Positions 1 through 7,934 are shown, numbered from the stretch's first letter. The stretch is 64,000 nucleotides of DNA from Pyxidicoccus trucidator (GCF_010894435.1 NZ_JAAIXZ010000011.1:248001-312000), one strand, 5' to 3'. Numbers and translations: made by a program. Notes: generated from the sequence alone by a model not told the origin.

Positions 1-201
1 GCCCTGGGCGAGGCCCACGGGGCGCCCTTCCTGGACGCCCAGCAGCTCGAAGAGGGCCACGCCGTGCAGCGCAAGGCCACCCCCCACCAGCACGCGGCCC
101 ACCGTGGCCAGGGCCTCGGTCTGTCGGACGAGGTAGGCAAGGTAGAGCACGGCGGCGATGCCATAGGCGTGGCAGGCGAGTGAGACGAGCGTATGGCTCA
201 T
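1..201 (-). CDS. Cytochrome c assembly (CcsA/HemX-like) protein, N-terminal part
   Basis: This is a partial gene. The ATG is at 199-201 on the minus strand and the frame runs off the left edge after 67 codons. The visible residues form two hydrophobic helices (about residues 4-24 and 34-52) separated by a short polar loop, as in the first membrane segments of CcsA/HemX-type proteins that help deliver or attach haem to periplasmic c-type cytochromes. The conserved Trp-rich haem-handling motif of the family would lie outside the window, so the family call rests only on topology and general resemblance. In other bacteria such genes often sit beside hemA, which cannot be checked here. Confidence 0.5.
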   Translation of the reverse strand, partial: MSHTLVSLACHAYGIAAVLYLAYLVRQTEALATVGRVLVGGGLALHGVALFELLGVQEGRPVGLAQG

Positions 202-225
202 GGGCACAGGCTCTCAACCACGAGA

Positions 226-308
226 GACGGGCGAATCAGCCCGCCTTGTTGGCGATGGGCGGCTGCGCCCATCTTGTTTTGAAGACGGGCGAATCAGCCC
301 ATCTTGTT
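226..308. repeat. Three-unit hairpin repeat at a gene 3' end
   Basis: Three units of 28-30 bp lie head to tail. On the minus strand each begins AACAAG, and each contains an imperfect palindrome GGGC-N6-GCCC. The first unit includes the last three codons and the stop of the upstream minus-strand gene (ends 294). The other two are non-coding copies downstream of it. The middle unit has a perfect 7-bp stem (254-260 with 267-273). Confidence 0.7.
254..280 (+). terminator. Hairpin with T-rich tail
   Basis: A 7-bp perfect stem with a 6-base loop (254-273) is followed on the plus strand by TTGTTTT (274-280). It looks like an intrinsic terminator for plus-strand transcription, although no plus-strand gene ends here. 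It may instead block antisense transcription into the minus-strand genes or act as a bidirectional barrier. Confidence 0.35.
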
Positions 309-668
309 GAGGATGAAGGCGGCCAGCAGATCCGCCTCGGAGTCGGGCTTCTTCGCCGCCCCTTCCGGCTTGGGGGCCGAGACCTCCGCTACATACCCCG
401 GGACCACCTCGTAGGCGTTGTCGCCCACCAGCACCGAGTCGGCCATCTGCTCGGCCCCCAGGCGGGCGAGCTGCTCCTCGGTCTTCACCCGGGCCACCAA
501 CCCCTGGGAGTCCTCGCCCGACACGAGCTGGACGAAGTGCACCGCCGGGGTGAGGGGGAAGGTCGTACCACCCTCCGCCATGACCACCAGCTTGCCTTCG
601 CGCAGGTCCGCTTTGTCCGCCAGCGCCCACTCCTCGAGCTGGGCCTGGGGCAGGAAGAGCTTCGTCAC
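294..668 (-). CDS. Conserved hypothetical protein, 124 aa
   Basis: I do not recognise this small acidic protein of 124 residues. There is no signal peptide, membrane segment or cysteine. The first 60 residues (MTKLFLPQAQLEEW onward) look like a compact alpha/beta fold. Residues about 95-112 are a Pro/Lys/Glu-rich linker, and the protein ends in a short amphipathic helix. It may be a PilZ-like or small binding domain with a tail tether, but that is a guess. The gene sits between the CcsA-like gene and the divergent thioredoxin gene and ends inside a hairpin repeat array. Confidence 0.6.
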   Translation of the reverse strand: MTKLFLPQAQLEEWALADKADLREGKLVVMAEGGTTFPLTPAVHFVQLVSGEDSQGLVARVKTEEQLARLGAEQMADSVLVGDNAYEVVPGYVAEVSAPKPEGAAKKPDSEADLLAAFILNKMG

Positions 669-781
669 GCCGGCCAGCTTACACCACCCTCCTCTCGCGC
701 GGGGGGTGGTTCAGGGGAATGGGTTGAAACGAGGTCCGTCCGGCCGCATCTGTCCGGCCAGACGGGCTGATGCCCGGGCCG

Positions 782-810
782 TTCTTGCAGGGCCATTGGA
801 CGCGTACTAG
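782..810 (+). promoter_or_regulatory. Candidate sigma-70-type promoter of thioredoxin gene
   Basis: TTCTTG (782-787) and TACTAG (805-810) are separated by 17 bp, a good spacing for a housekeeping promoter, and lie 45 bp before the thioredoxin ATG. The assignment is by eye only. Confidence 0.35.
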
Positions 811-854
811 AGGACGCGCCGGATTTGGCCGGAAGAGGGCCTGAAGGAGACACC

Positions 855-1184
855 ATGGCAGGCGCTGACGTGACGAATATCGGGGATGGCGACTTCAAGC
901 AGCAGGTCCTGGACTCCCAGGAGCCCGTGCTGGTGGACTTCTGGGCCACCTGGTGCGCCCCGTGCCGGGCCATCGCCCCGGCCCTGGACGCCCTGGCCAC
1001 CCAGTACAAGGGCCAGGTGAAGTTCACCAAGCTGAACATCGATGACAACCAGGACACGCCGCAGCAGTACGGCGTCCGGTCCATCCCCACGCTGCTCATC
1101 TTCAAGGGCGGCCAGGTGGTGGAGCAGATTGTCGGCGCGGTGCCCAAGGCCCGCATCGAGGCCGCGCTGCAGAAGGCCCTGTAG
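855..1184 (+). CDS. trxA: Thioredoxin
   Basis: This is a cytoplasmic protein disulfide reductase of 109 residues, the normal length for a single-domain thioredoxin. The active site WCAPC is near residues 31-35, preceded by the conserved LVDFWA strand. The cis-proline stretch SIPTL (about residues 75-79) and the C-terminal GxV...I helix are present. The central Gly-Pro of E. coli TrxA is Ala-Pro here, a common variation. The ATG at 855 was chosen because AAGGAG lies at 844-849; an upstream in-frame start would add ten unlikely residues. It would be recycled by thioredoxin reductase, which is not in this window. It converges with the PPK2 gene. Confidence 0.93.
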   Translation: MAGADVTNIGDGDFKQQVLDSQEPVLVDFWATWCAPCRAIAPALDALATQYKGQVKFTKLNIDDNQDTPQQYGVRSIPTLLIFKGGQVVEQIVGAVPKARIEAALQKAL

Positions 1185-1199
1185 TCCGGAGGCCGAGCG

Positions 1200-1225
1200 C
1201 GCGGGAGAGCGAGTGCCCTCCCGCG
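1200..1225. terminator. Hairpin between convergent genes
   Basis: A perfect 8-bp inverted repeat (1200-1207 with 1218-1225, 10-base loop) sits between the thioredoxin stop and the end of the convergent PPK2 gene. There is no T-run on either strand, so it is a candidate bidirectional terminator or barrier rather than a textbook intrinsic terminator. Confidence 0.4.
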
Positions 1226-1237
1226 TGTCGCCCCACC

Positions 1238-2020
1238 CTACTTCTCCAGCAGCTCCGCGCACCGGCGCAGCACCTCCAGCCGCGTATGGCGCTTGTCGTT
1301 CCCCGCCACCACGTGCCACGGCGCGTCCGGCCGGTGGGTGCGGTCCAGCATGTCCTGGATGGCCCCCTCGTACTTCTTCCACTTCGAGCGGTTGCGCCAG
1401 TCCTCCGGCCCCAGCTTGTAACGCTTGAAGGGGTCCTTCTCACGCGCCCGGAAGCGCTTGAGCTGCATCTGTTTATCAATGTGGATGAAAAACTTCGCCA
1501 TGCGTACGCCGTCGTCGGTGAGCATGCGCTCGAAGGCATTGATTTCGTCGTAGGCACGCCGCCACTCGGCTGGCTTCGCGAAGCCCTCCACCCGCTCCAC
1601 CAGCACCCGCCCGTACCAGCTCCGGTCGAACACACACACCTCCCCGGTGCCCGGCGTCTTCCGCCAGAAGCGCCAGAGGTAGTGGTGCCGCTGCTCCTCC
1701 TGGGACGGCGTGCCGATGGGCCAGACCTTGTACCCGCGCGGGTCCATCAGCGAGGTGAGCCGGCGGATGGCGCCTCCCTTGCCCGACGCGTCCCAGCCCT
1801 CGAACACGAGGACGGCCCGGCGCCCGGACAGCCAGGCCTGGATCTGCAGCTGGAAGACCCGCTCCTGGAGGGCCTCCAGCTCTTTTTCATACGCCTCGTT
1901 GCTCTCCACCGAGGCCGACAAATCCACGGCGCTCAGTGACAGCGTGCCTGGAGGACATACGGGAAATACGTATCCCTTTGCAGCCTTGTCATCAATTTGC
2001 TGTGAACGTTTACGAGTCAT
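1238..2020 (-). CDS. ppk2: Polyphosphate kinase 2 family protein
   Basis: Members of this family transfer phosphate between inorganic polyphosphate and nucleotides. The 260 residues contain the PPK2 core: Walker A (FEGWDASGKGG, about residues 73-83), the lid/Walker B segment VFDRSWYGR near residue 130, and the conserved C-terminal KWKKYEGAIQDML stretch. The length fits a single-domain PPK2. The NDP- or NMP-preferring subclass cannot be told by eye. The gene is divergent from the small DNA-binding protein gene at 2120 and shares an AT-rich 99-bp intergenic region with it. No ppk1 or exopolyphosphatase gene is nearby. Confidence 0.9.
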   Translation of the reverse strand: MTRKRSQQIDDKAAKGYVFPVCPPGTLSLSAVDLSASVESNEAYEKELEALQERVFQLQIQAWLSGRRAVLVFEGWDASGKGGAIRRLTSLMDPRGYKVWPIGTPSQEEQRHHYLWRFWRKTPGTGEVCVFDRSWYGRVLVERVEGFAKPAEWRRAYDEINAFERMLTDDGVRMAKFFIHIDKQMQLKRFRAREKDPFKRYKLGPEDWRNRSKWKKYEGAIQDMLDRTHRPDAPWHVVAGNDKRHTRLEVLRRCAELLEK

Positions 2021-2041
2021 GACAGACCCTGCAAGGTTGTA

Positions 2042-2071
2042 TTGACAGCGATGACTTCACCCGCCAAATAG
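2042..2071 (+). promoter_or_regulatory. Candidate promoter in divergent AT-rich region
   Basis: A consensus TTGACA (2042-2047) is followed after 18 bp by AAATAG (2066-2071), 49 bp before the ATG at 2120. The 2021-2119 stretch is unusually AT-rich for this genome and must carry the promoters for both the PPK2 gene (minus) and the small regulator (plus). Confidence 0.4.
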
Positions 2072-2119
2072 GTAAAGAGCAGTGTCTGTATTCATTGACT
2101 GTTTTCACATGGAGTATTC

Positions 2120-2455
2120 ATGGCACGTCCACGCAAAGAATTGTCCAACGTCCCGCTGACGCCAGCCATGGTGAACTGGGCGGAAGCGTTGGGAGACGCC
2201 ATCGGCCGGGGCATGCTGCGCGCGCTCAACACCGGAATGCCGTCACTGGGTAGCAATAGCACGGGTCACAACACCGTGACGGCCGGGCGCCGCCGCGGCC
2301 GTCCGCCCAAGATGCTGGCGAGCGGAAACATGATTTCGTCGGACCGCCTCTGCACGGTGGACGGCTGTACGCGTGAGCAGCGCTCGAAGGGGCTGTGCTC
2401 GGCGCACTACCAGGCCGAGCGTCGTCGCCAGCTGTCGGGCGGCAAGCAGGCCTGA
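2120..2455 (+). CDS. Small AT-hook and zinc-knuckle-like protein
   Basis: This 111-residue basic protein probably binds DNA. Residues about 57-64 read GRRRGRPPK, a classic AT-hook core (GRP flanked by basic residues). Residues about 75-96 carry C-x4-C-x8-C-x2-H (CTVDGC...CSAHY), a compact zinc-knuckle seen in many small myxobacterial and phage proteins. The N-terminal half is a helical region with no recognised domain. Start: ATG with GGAG at 2111-2114. Myxobacteria use AT-hook proteins such as CarD in transcription complexes, so a chromatin or promoter role is likely, but the specific target is unknown. Confidence 0.75.
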   Translation: MARPRKELSNVPLTPAMVNWAEALGDAIGRGMLRALNTGMPSLGSNSTGHNTVTAGRRRGRPPKMLASGNMISSDRLCTVDGCTREQRSKGLCSAHYQAERRRQLSGGKQA

Positions 2456-2566
2456 TTCACCGACGCACGCGGAGTTTCGCCCACGGCCCTGGGCGACCCG
2501 TTGGCGTCAGGCGCTCCCCACACCCCTCGTGCGCCAGGATGTCGAGCCGCTGGAGCCGGACCCGGC

Positions 2567-3289
2567 CTACCCGCCCTGCCAGGGGTCCACGGTGGCGGTG
2601 GTGGCCTTGAGCAGCTCCCAGGCGGCCAGCACGTCCACGACACGCTCCACCTCGTTGGGCAGTGAGCGGGCCCGCTGAGACTTCAGATACTCCTCCGCGA
2701 ACGCGCGCAGGCGCATGCCCACGAACAGGCGCGCCAGTGCCACCTCCGTCTGCCCGCTGAAGTCGATGAAGCGGATGCCGAAGCCGGTGCGCCCGTCCGG
2801 CCCCTCGGAGCGCTCCTCGCGGACGATTTCCGCGCGCGCCAGCACCGGCGCGGCGCCGGGCTCCAGCGAGAAGCGCACCCCCAGCACCGTCCCCATGGGC
2901 AGGTAGAAGGTGCTCTCCAGGAAGGCCCCGCTGACGCTGACGTTGATGGAGGTGAAGCTCGCGGAGAAGCGGCGATTGCTGCCCTCCCCCTCCACCCACA
3001 CCTCGAAGCGCGTGGCCAGCTGGGCCCGGGGGAACTGCCGGTGCTCGGCCTCCCCCTGGTTCATCTCGATGAGCGGCGCGAGGGGCTTGCGCGGCTCCAG
3101 CGCGCCTCCCGCCAGTGGCCGGGATTCCGGAGCCCCTCCCGCCACCGGGCGGGATGCCGGAGCCCCTCCCGCCACCGGGCGGGAAACCGGAGCGCTGACC
3201 GCCGGACGGGACTCCCGGGCCAACGTCGGCTCCTCCGCTACCGCCGCGCGCGACGTCCCACTCCCCTTCTGGGCAACCTTCCTCTGCAT
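2567..3289 (-). CDS. PilZ-domain protein with decapeptide-repeat linker
   Basis: This is a probable cyclic-di-GMP receptor of 240 residues. The N-terminal 75 residues are a Pro/Ala/Arg linker holding at least three copies of a ten-residue unit (SRPVAGGAP plus one residue), encoded by a 30-bp tandem repeat. The PilZ domain follows: the RxxxR motif is RQFPR near residue 84, and the second motif is NVSVSG (N-x-S-x-x-G) about 30 residues later, so both c-di-GMP-contacting motifs look intact. A helical C-terminal tail ends the protein. It lies downstream of rodA on the same strand, 119 bp away, and could be read through from the cell-shape cluster. PilZ proteins often steer motility or envelope processes. 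Confidence 0.85.
   Translation of the reverse strand: MQRKVAQKGSGTSRAAVAEEPTLARESRPAVSAPVSRPVAGGAPASRPVAGGAPESRPLAGGALEPRKPLAPLIEMNQGEAEHRQFPRAQLATRFEVWVEGEGSNRRFSASFTSINVSVSGAFLESTFYLPMGTVLGVRFSLEPGAAPVLARAEIVREERSEGPDGRTGFGIRFIDFSGQTEVALARLFVGMRLRAFAEEYLKSQRARSLPNEVERVVDVLAAWELLKATTATVDPWQGG
3097..3195. repeat. 30-bp coding minisatellite
   Basis: The 30-bp unit is present about 3.3 times (clear copies 3121-3150 and 3151-3180, diverged flanks) and encodes the SRPVAGGAP-type decapeptide repeat of the PilZ protein linker. The unit length is a multiple of three, so copy-number change would keep the frame. Confidence 0.8.
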
Positions 3290-3354
3290 GGCTCGACCTC
3301 CACCTGCCTGGAAGCTACCGCCTTCCCACCCGGAATGGTGGGTTGTTTCCTACA

Positions 3355-3372
3355 CCCCCACCCAGGTGGGGG
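3355..3372. terminator. GC-rich hairpin downstream of rodA
   Basis: A near-perfect palindrome (8-bp arms 3355-3362 and 3365-3372) lies between the rodA stop and the PilZ gene. It has no T-run, so it is a candidate attenuator or factor-dependent terminator site rather than a proven terminator. Confidence 0.35.
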
Positions 3373-3408
3373 CGGGGACGGGCAACCCGGGCGGGGCGGC
3401 CCCGAGGC

Positions 3409-4560
3409 TCAGAACATGTGTCGGCGCATGCTGATGTTCACCAGCAGGCCGATGCTGAGCATGACGGACATCATGGACGAGCCGCCGTAGCTCATCAGCG
3501 GAAGGGTGATGCCCGTCACCGGCAGCAGGCCGATGACCATGCCGATGTTCTCGAACACCTGCCAGAACAGCATGGCCACCACGCCCACCGCCACGAAGGC
3601 GCCGAACCTGTCGCGGGCGCTGAACCCCACGCCCAGGCCGAAGATGAAGATGGCGCCATACAGCAGCAACAGCAGCACGCACATCATGAAGCCGTGCTCC
3701 TCCGCCCACACGGAGAAGATGAAGTCCGTGTGCTGCTCGGGGAGGAAGCGCAGGCCCGTCTGCGTCCCCTCGCGCCAGCCCTTGCCGGACACGCCACCGC
3801 TGCCCACCGCGATTTTCGACTGCGCCGCGTGGTAGCCGCTGCCGCGCAAATCCGCCTCCGGGTCCAACCACCCGGAGATGCGCTGGCTCTGGTGCTTCTT
3901 CAGGTGGTGCCGGACGATGGTGGGGCGCGGCTCGGGCACCTCGCGGATGTAGTCGTTCCAGATGACGATGGCGCCCGCGAGGATGCCGGCCACCAGCGTG
4001 GCCACCAGGTACCAGCGCACCTTGCCGAACAGGATGACGGTGAGCGAGGACAGGCCAATCATCAGCGCGGTGCCCAGGTCCGGCTGCACCAGCACCAGCG
4101 CGAAGGGCACGAACACGACGAGCAGGGGCTTCCACAGCCGCATCAGGCCGTAGGACGGCTCATTGGGCCGGAAGTCGTCGTGGTAGACCTTGGCCAGCAT
4201 CAGCACGACGCCAATCTTCATGAACTCCGCGGGCTGCAGGCGGAACGGGCCGATGATGAACCAGCTCTCCGCGCCCTTGGCGGTGTGGCCGAAGAGGCGC
4301 AGCGCGAGCAGCGCGACGATGTTGGCCACGTAGATGGGCAGCGCCATGCGCTGAATCCAGCGGTAGTCCACCAGGCACACCACCAGCACCGCCACCATGC
4401 CCAGCCCCAGGTACAGGGCCTGGCTGGACCAGACGGGCGAGTGCGGCGGGCGCGAGGCCGACGCGAGATTCCAGATGCCCAGGAGGCACACCGCCAGCAC
4501 GCAGAAGATGAGGCCCCAGGGAATGTGGGGCACCATCCGGCGCTCAATCCGCAGTTGCAC
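3409..4560 (-). CDS. rodA: Rod-shape peptidoglycan glycosyltransferase RodA
   Basis: This is a SEDS-family polytopic membrane protein of 383 residues that polymerises glycan strands with its partner PBP2 during cell elongation. About ten hydrophobic segments are visible. Family signatures are the GPFRLQPAEFMKIG stretch (about residue 105), the QPDLGTA motif near residue 160 (containing the catalytic-type Asp) and the C-terminal PLMSYGGSS. The GTG at 4560 overlaps the end of the PBP2 gene by 17 bp; an ATG at 4536 is an alternative start. Gene order mreC-mreD-PBP2-rodA is classical. mreB is not in the window. Confidence 0.93.
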   Translation of the reverse strand: MQLRIERRMVPHIPWGLIFCVLAVCLLGIWNLASASRPPHSPVWSSQALYLGLGMVAVLVVCLVDYRWIQRMALPIYVANIVALLALRLFGHTAKGAESWFIIGPFRLQPAEFMKIGVVLMLAKVYHDDFRPNEPSYGLMRLWKPLLVVFVPFALVLVQPDLGTALMIGLSSLTVILFGKVRWYLVATLVAGILAGAIVIWNDYIREVPEPRPTIVRHHLKKHQSQRISGWLDPEADLRGSGYHAAQSKIAVGSGGVSGKGWREGTQTGLRFLPEQHTDFIFSVWAEEHGFMMCVLLLLLYGAIFIFGLGVGFSARDRFGAFVAVGVVAMLFWQVFENIGMVIGLLPVTGITLPLMSYGGSSMMSVMLSIGLLVNISMRRHMF

Positions 4561-6580
4561 GCGTCTCGTCCTCTTCGTCTCCCGGCAACCGCGCCGGAGG
4601 CAGCACGCCCCGCGTCAGCGCCGCCTCGTCGGCGCTCGGCGCGCGCGACAGGGACGGCGTGTAGGGCTGGTTGGGACGCGGCGGCGGCGCCGTGGCGTCC
4701 TGCTTCTTCAAGTCGAAGTACTTCTGGATGACGGCCATCGCCGTGGGCGCGGCGTCCGCGCCGCCGTGGCCGCCGTGCTCGTTCAGCACGACGATGGCCA
4801 GCTCCGGCTTGTCCGCCGGCGCGAAGCCGGCGAACCACGCGTGGTCTCTCTCGAAGAAGCTCATCTGGTGCGTCTTCAGACGCACCGCCCCGAGCCGGGC
4901 CACCTGCGCGGTGCCCGTCTTCGCCGCCACCTTCATGTCCTTGTTGGTGATGCCCGCCATGCGCGCGCGGTACGCGGTGCCGCCCGGCTCCTGGGCCACC
5001 TTCACCAGGCCCTCAATCACCGCGGCGAGGTGCGCGGGGGGAAGGTCCACCCGGCGCACCACCTCCGGCTTGAACTCCTCGACGACCTGCCCGTCCAGGT
5101 TCTCCAGCCGCTGCACCATCTGCGGCTTGTAGAGCGTGCCCCCGTTGGCGATGGCCGCGTACACCAGCGCCAGCTGCAGCGGCGTCACGTTGTTGTCGCC
5201 CTGGCCGATGGCGCTGTTGAGCGCCATGCCCTTGGTGTAGCCGCCGGGCGACGCCTTGTCGTGGTACGTGCTGGTCGGCATGATGCCCGGCACCTCGGCC
5301 ACCACGTTGATGCCCGTGGGAGCGCCCAGGCCCAGCGCCTTGCCCATCTCTCCAATCGGGTCCAGGCCGATGGTGTCCGCCACCTTGTAGAACCAGGTGT
5401 CGCAGGACGTCTTCATCGCGTGGTAGCCGTCCATGTGCCCGTGGCCGCTGTCCTTGTGGCAGCGCCAGGTGCGCGCGCCCAGCCGGTAGCCACCGGGGCA
5501 GTTCACCGACGTCTCCGGGCGGAAGGCGCCCGACTTGAAGGCGGCCAGCTGCGTGACGACCTTGAAGGTGGAGCCCGGGCTGTAGTGCTCGGCGGCCACG
5601 CGGTTGATCATCGGCTCCAGCGGATCTCTCGACAGCAGCGCCATCTGCGCGGGCGTCACGCGGCCGGTGAGCAGGTTGGGGTCGAACCCCGGCCGGGACA
5701 CCAGCGCCTTGATGAAGCCGGTGTTGACTTCGATGGCCACCACCGCACCCGTCACGCCCGGGAAGGCGCGCTCGGCCTCCTCCTGGAGGCGCATGTCGAT
5801 GGACAGCACCAGGTTGCTGCCCGCGAGGGGCGGCACCACGGCGTTGTCGCCCAGCTTGTCGTTGAGCTCGTCAATCGTCTGGCCGCGCGCGTTCACCACT
5901 TCCTTGCGCACGCCGTCGGTGCCGCGCAGGCGCTGCTCGAAGTAGCGCTCCAGGCCGCGCCGGCCGATGTAGTCACCCAGGGCGTACCGCCCACCGTCGC
6001 CGTTGAGCCGCTCCAGTTCCTCCTGGGTGATTTCGTTCATGTAGCCCAGCACGTGCGACAGCACGGTGTTGGTCCGGTAGAAGCGGTGCGGGACGGGCGC
6101 CACCTCCACGCCGTCCAGGATGTCGCGCCGGGCGGCGAGCCGGTCGTACTCGTCGCGCGTGAGGTCCACGCGCACCGGCACCGGCTGGAAGGGGGCGTTG
6201 CGGCGCCCCATGCGCACCGTGTCCTCCACCTTCTTGCGCTGGTCCGCGTCCCACTGGAGCAGCTCCGCCAGGCGCGGAATCACCTGCTCGAAGCAGTCCG
6301 TGCAGAAGGCCGGCGTGACGAAGGCGTCGAAGGACGGACGGCTGTCCACGAGGATGGTGCCGCGCGCGTCCTTGATGACGCCGCGGTCGGCGCGCAGCCG
6401 CACCTCCTTCACGAAGTTGGCCACGCTCTTGGCGGAGTACTCCTCGCCCCGCGTAATCTGAAGCCGGTAGAGCTGGATGGACAGCAGCGCCAGGCCCAGC
6501 GACATGGCCAGGCCCAGCCACAGGAAGCGCCGCTTCAGCTCGCGACCCGGCGTCGTGTTGCCCAGCGTCGGAGGCGTCAC
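4544..6580 (-). CDS. mrdA: Penicillin-binding protein 2 (elongation transpeptidase)
   Basis: This is a class B PBP of 678 residues that cross-links peptidoglycan in the elongation complex with RodA, MreC and MreD. It has one N-terminal membrane anchor (about residues 17-37), a PBP dimerisation domain with the RGxI motif (DRGVIKDARG near residue 62), and a transpeptidase domain with SPGST-FK (serine nucleophile, S-x-x-K as STFK), the SxN-equivalent and the KTGTAQ motif. The C-terminus has an extra Pro/Ala/Asp-rich tail of about 45 residues. The GTG at 6578-6580 was chosen because it overlaps the mreD stop as GTGA, the usual translational-coupling arrangement; the longer upstream frame lies inside mreD. 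Confidence 0.93.
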   Translation of the reverse strand: MTPPTLGNTTPGRELKRRFLWLGLAMSLGLALLSIQLYRLQITRGEEYSAKSVANFVKEVRLRADRGVIKDARGTILVDSRPSFDAFVTPAFCTDCFEQVIPRLAELLQWDADQRKKVEDTVRMGRRNAPFQPVPVRVDLTRDEYDRLAARRDILDGVEVAPVPHRFYRTNTVLSHVLGYMNEITQEELERLNGDGGRYALGDYIGRRGLERYFEQRLRGTDGVRKEVVNARGQTIDELNDKLGDNAVVPPLAGSNLVLSIDMRLQEEAERAFPGVTGAVVAIEVNTGFIKALVSRPGFDPNLLTGRVTPAQMALLSRDPLEPMINRVAAEHYSPGSTFKVVTQLAAFKSGAFRPETSVNCPGGYRLGARTWRCHKDSGHGHMDGYHAMKTSCDTWFYKVADTIGLDPIGEMGKALGLGAPTGINVVAEVPGIMPTSTYHDKASPGGYTKGMALNSAIGQGDNNVTPLQLALVYAAIANGGTLYKPQMVQRLENLDGQVVEEFKPEVVRRVDLPPAHLAAVIEGLVKVAQEPGGTAYRARMAGITNKDMKVAAKTGTAQVARLGAVRLKTHQMSFFERDHAWFAGFAPADKPELAIVVLNEHGGHGGADAAPTAMAVIQKYFDLKKQDATAPPPRPNQPYTPSLSRAPSADEAALTRGVLPPARLPGDEEDETRATAD

Positions 6581-7077
6581 CGCAGCAACCCCATGGGGCG
6601 TTCCTGGCTGGCCTCGAAGCGGCGCAGCAGCGGGAAGAGCGCCAGCGCGGCGGCCCCCGTCAGCATGACCTGGAGGGGCACACCCGACAGCAGCGAGGAC
6701 GTGCTGCCCTCCTTCACCGTCAGCCACGTGAAGAACGCGGCCAGCACGCTGTGCCCCACGTCCGCGCCCATGGCGAACAGCGCGAAGGACATGGCGCCGC
6801 GCACGTCCACGAAGGTGGACACCAGCCGGCCCACCAGGAAGGTGAAGACGGCGAGGAAGGTATACAGGCCCGTGGGCTGGCCGCTCATCAAGTCCAGCAG
6901 GTAGCCCACCGCGAACGCGGTGACGGCCCCCTCGAGCATCGTCGCGCGCAGCGCGAGGAAGGCCACCAGCACCACGGTGACGTCAATGCGGCCGAGCACC
7001 AGGCCCGCCTGCTTCACCACCACCGACTCCAGCGTGAGCAACGCCAGCGCGAGAGCCACTGTCACCAGGAACTTCAT
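6577..7077 (-). CDS. mreD: Rod shape-determining protein MreD
   Basis: This small integral membrane protein of 166 residues has five to six hydrophobic segments, including the family-like stretch ALRATMLEGAVTAFAVGYLLDLMSGQPTG split by short loops; the GY-x2-DL-x-SG element is typical of MreD. It links MreC to the RodA/PBP2 synthases in the inner membrane. The start overlaps the mreC end by 4 bp, and the end overlaps the PBP2 start, so three genes are translationally chained. Confidence 0.9.
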   Translation of the reverse strand: MKFLVTVALALALLTLESVVVKQAGLVLGRIDVTVVLVAFLALRATMLEGAVTAFAVGYLLDLMSGQPTGLYTFLAVFTFLVGRLVSTFVDVRGAMSFALFAMGADVGHSVLAAFFTWLTVKEGSTSSLLSGVPLQVMLTGAAALALFPLLRRFEASQERPMGLLR

Positions 7078-7934
7078 TTCGACGCGCCCTCCGCGGTGCT
7101 TCCCGGCGCCATGGCGCTGTAGGGGCTGCCCACCACCAACACCTCTTCCAGCTTGCTCGTGTCCACTGCCGGGACGATGTCCGCACCCTGGAACATGCCG
7201 TGCTCCTTCTTCTCCAGGTTCGTCACCCGGCCCACCACCACGCCCGGCGGGTAGATGCCGTCCGTGCCCGCGGTGATGATGAGGTCGCCGTCCTCCACAT
7301 CCTCGGTGCGCAGCATGTTCTCCAGCTTGAGCGGCCCGGCCCCCGTCCCCGCAGCCGTACCACGCGCCCGCGAGCGCTGCACCCGCACCGCCACCCGGCT
7401 CTGCGGGTCCGTCACCAGCGCCACGTCCGCGTAGCCGCCCGTCGCGCGGATGACCTGCCCGACGATTCCGTCCGGCGTCACCACGGACATGCCGCGGAAC
7501 ACGCCGTCCGTCTCTCCGCTGCTGATGCGCACCGACAGGAGCTTCGCCACCGGATTGACTCCTACCACCCGCGCCGGAATCTCCGGCCCCGACTCGGCCT
7601 CCGCGTAGCCCAGCAGCTTGCGAAGCCGCTCGTTCTCCGTGCGGGCCTCACCCAGCGACTGCACGGCCGCCCGCAACTGGAGGTTCTCCAGGCGCAGCGC
7701 GTCATTCTCCTGCCGCACCCCGCGCAGGTCCAGATAGCCCTGCACGGCGGCCACGGTGCCTTCAATCGTGGTGGTGAGCGCCTGCTGGACGGGTGACGTC
7801 AGGGCGATGACGGCCCGGTCGATGGGGTTCGGGTCCCTGCCCTTCCGCCCGCTCAGCAGGAAGGCGACGAGCGGGTAGAGCAGCAGGACGCCCACGATGA
7901 GGAGGCGGCGGTACCGCTTGAGGAGCGACAACAA
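7074..7934 (-). CDS. mreC: Rod shape-determining protein MreC
   Basis: This is a bitopic periplasmic scaffold of 286 residues. It has an N-terminal membrane helix (about residues 10-28), a coiled-coil (about 65-115, rich in Glu/Leu/Arg heptads) and two six-stranded beta-barrel lobes with the typical GxSVVTPDGIVGQV and ITAGTDGIYPPGVVVGRV elements. It coordinates the elongation machinery. The start is uncertain: TTG codons at 7934 and 7931 are the only upstream options, and the sequence before them is pyrimidine-rich with no clear ribosome-binding site. The C-terminus is a low-complexity Ala/Gly/Ser tail. Confidence 0.9.
   Translation of the reverse strand: MLSLLKRYRRLLIVGVLLLYPLVAFLLSGRKGRDPNPIDRAVIALTSPVQQALTTTIEGTVAAVQGYLDLRGVRQENDALRLENLQLRAAVQSLGEARTENERLRKLLGYAEAESGPEIPARVVGVNPVAKLLSVRISSGETDGVFRGMSVVTPDGIVGQVIRATGGYADVALVTDPQSRVAVRVQRSRARGTAAGTGAGPLKLENMLRTEDVEDGDLIITAGTDGIYPPGVVVGRVTNLEKKEHGMFQGADIVPAVDTSKLEEVLVVGSPYSAMAPGSTAEGASK

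Noticed and set aside
3343-6904. Long plus-strand frames (3343-4731, 4397-6904) opposite rodA and PBP2
   Set aside because: High-GC antisense frames with His/Arg/Gln-rich translation and no start signal; the minus-strand genes are unambiguous.
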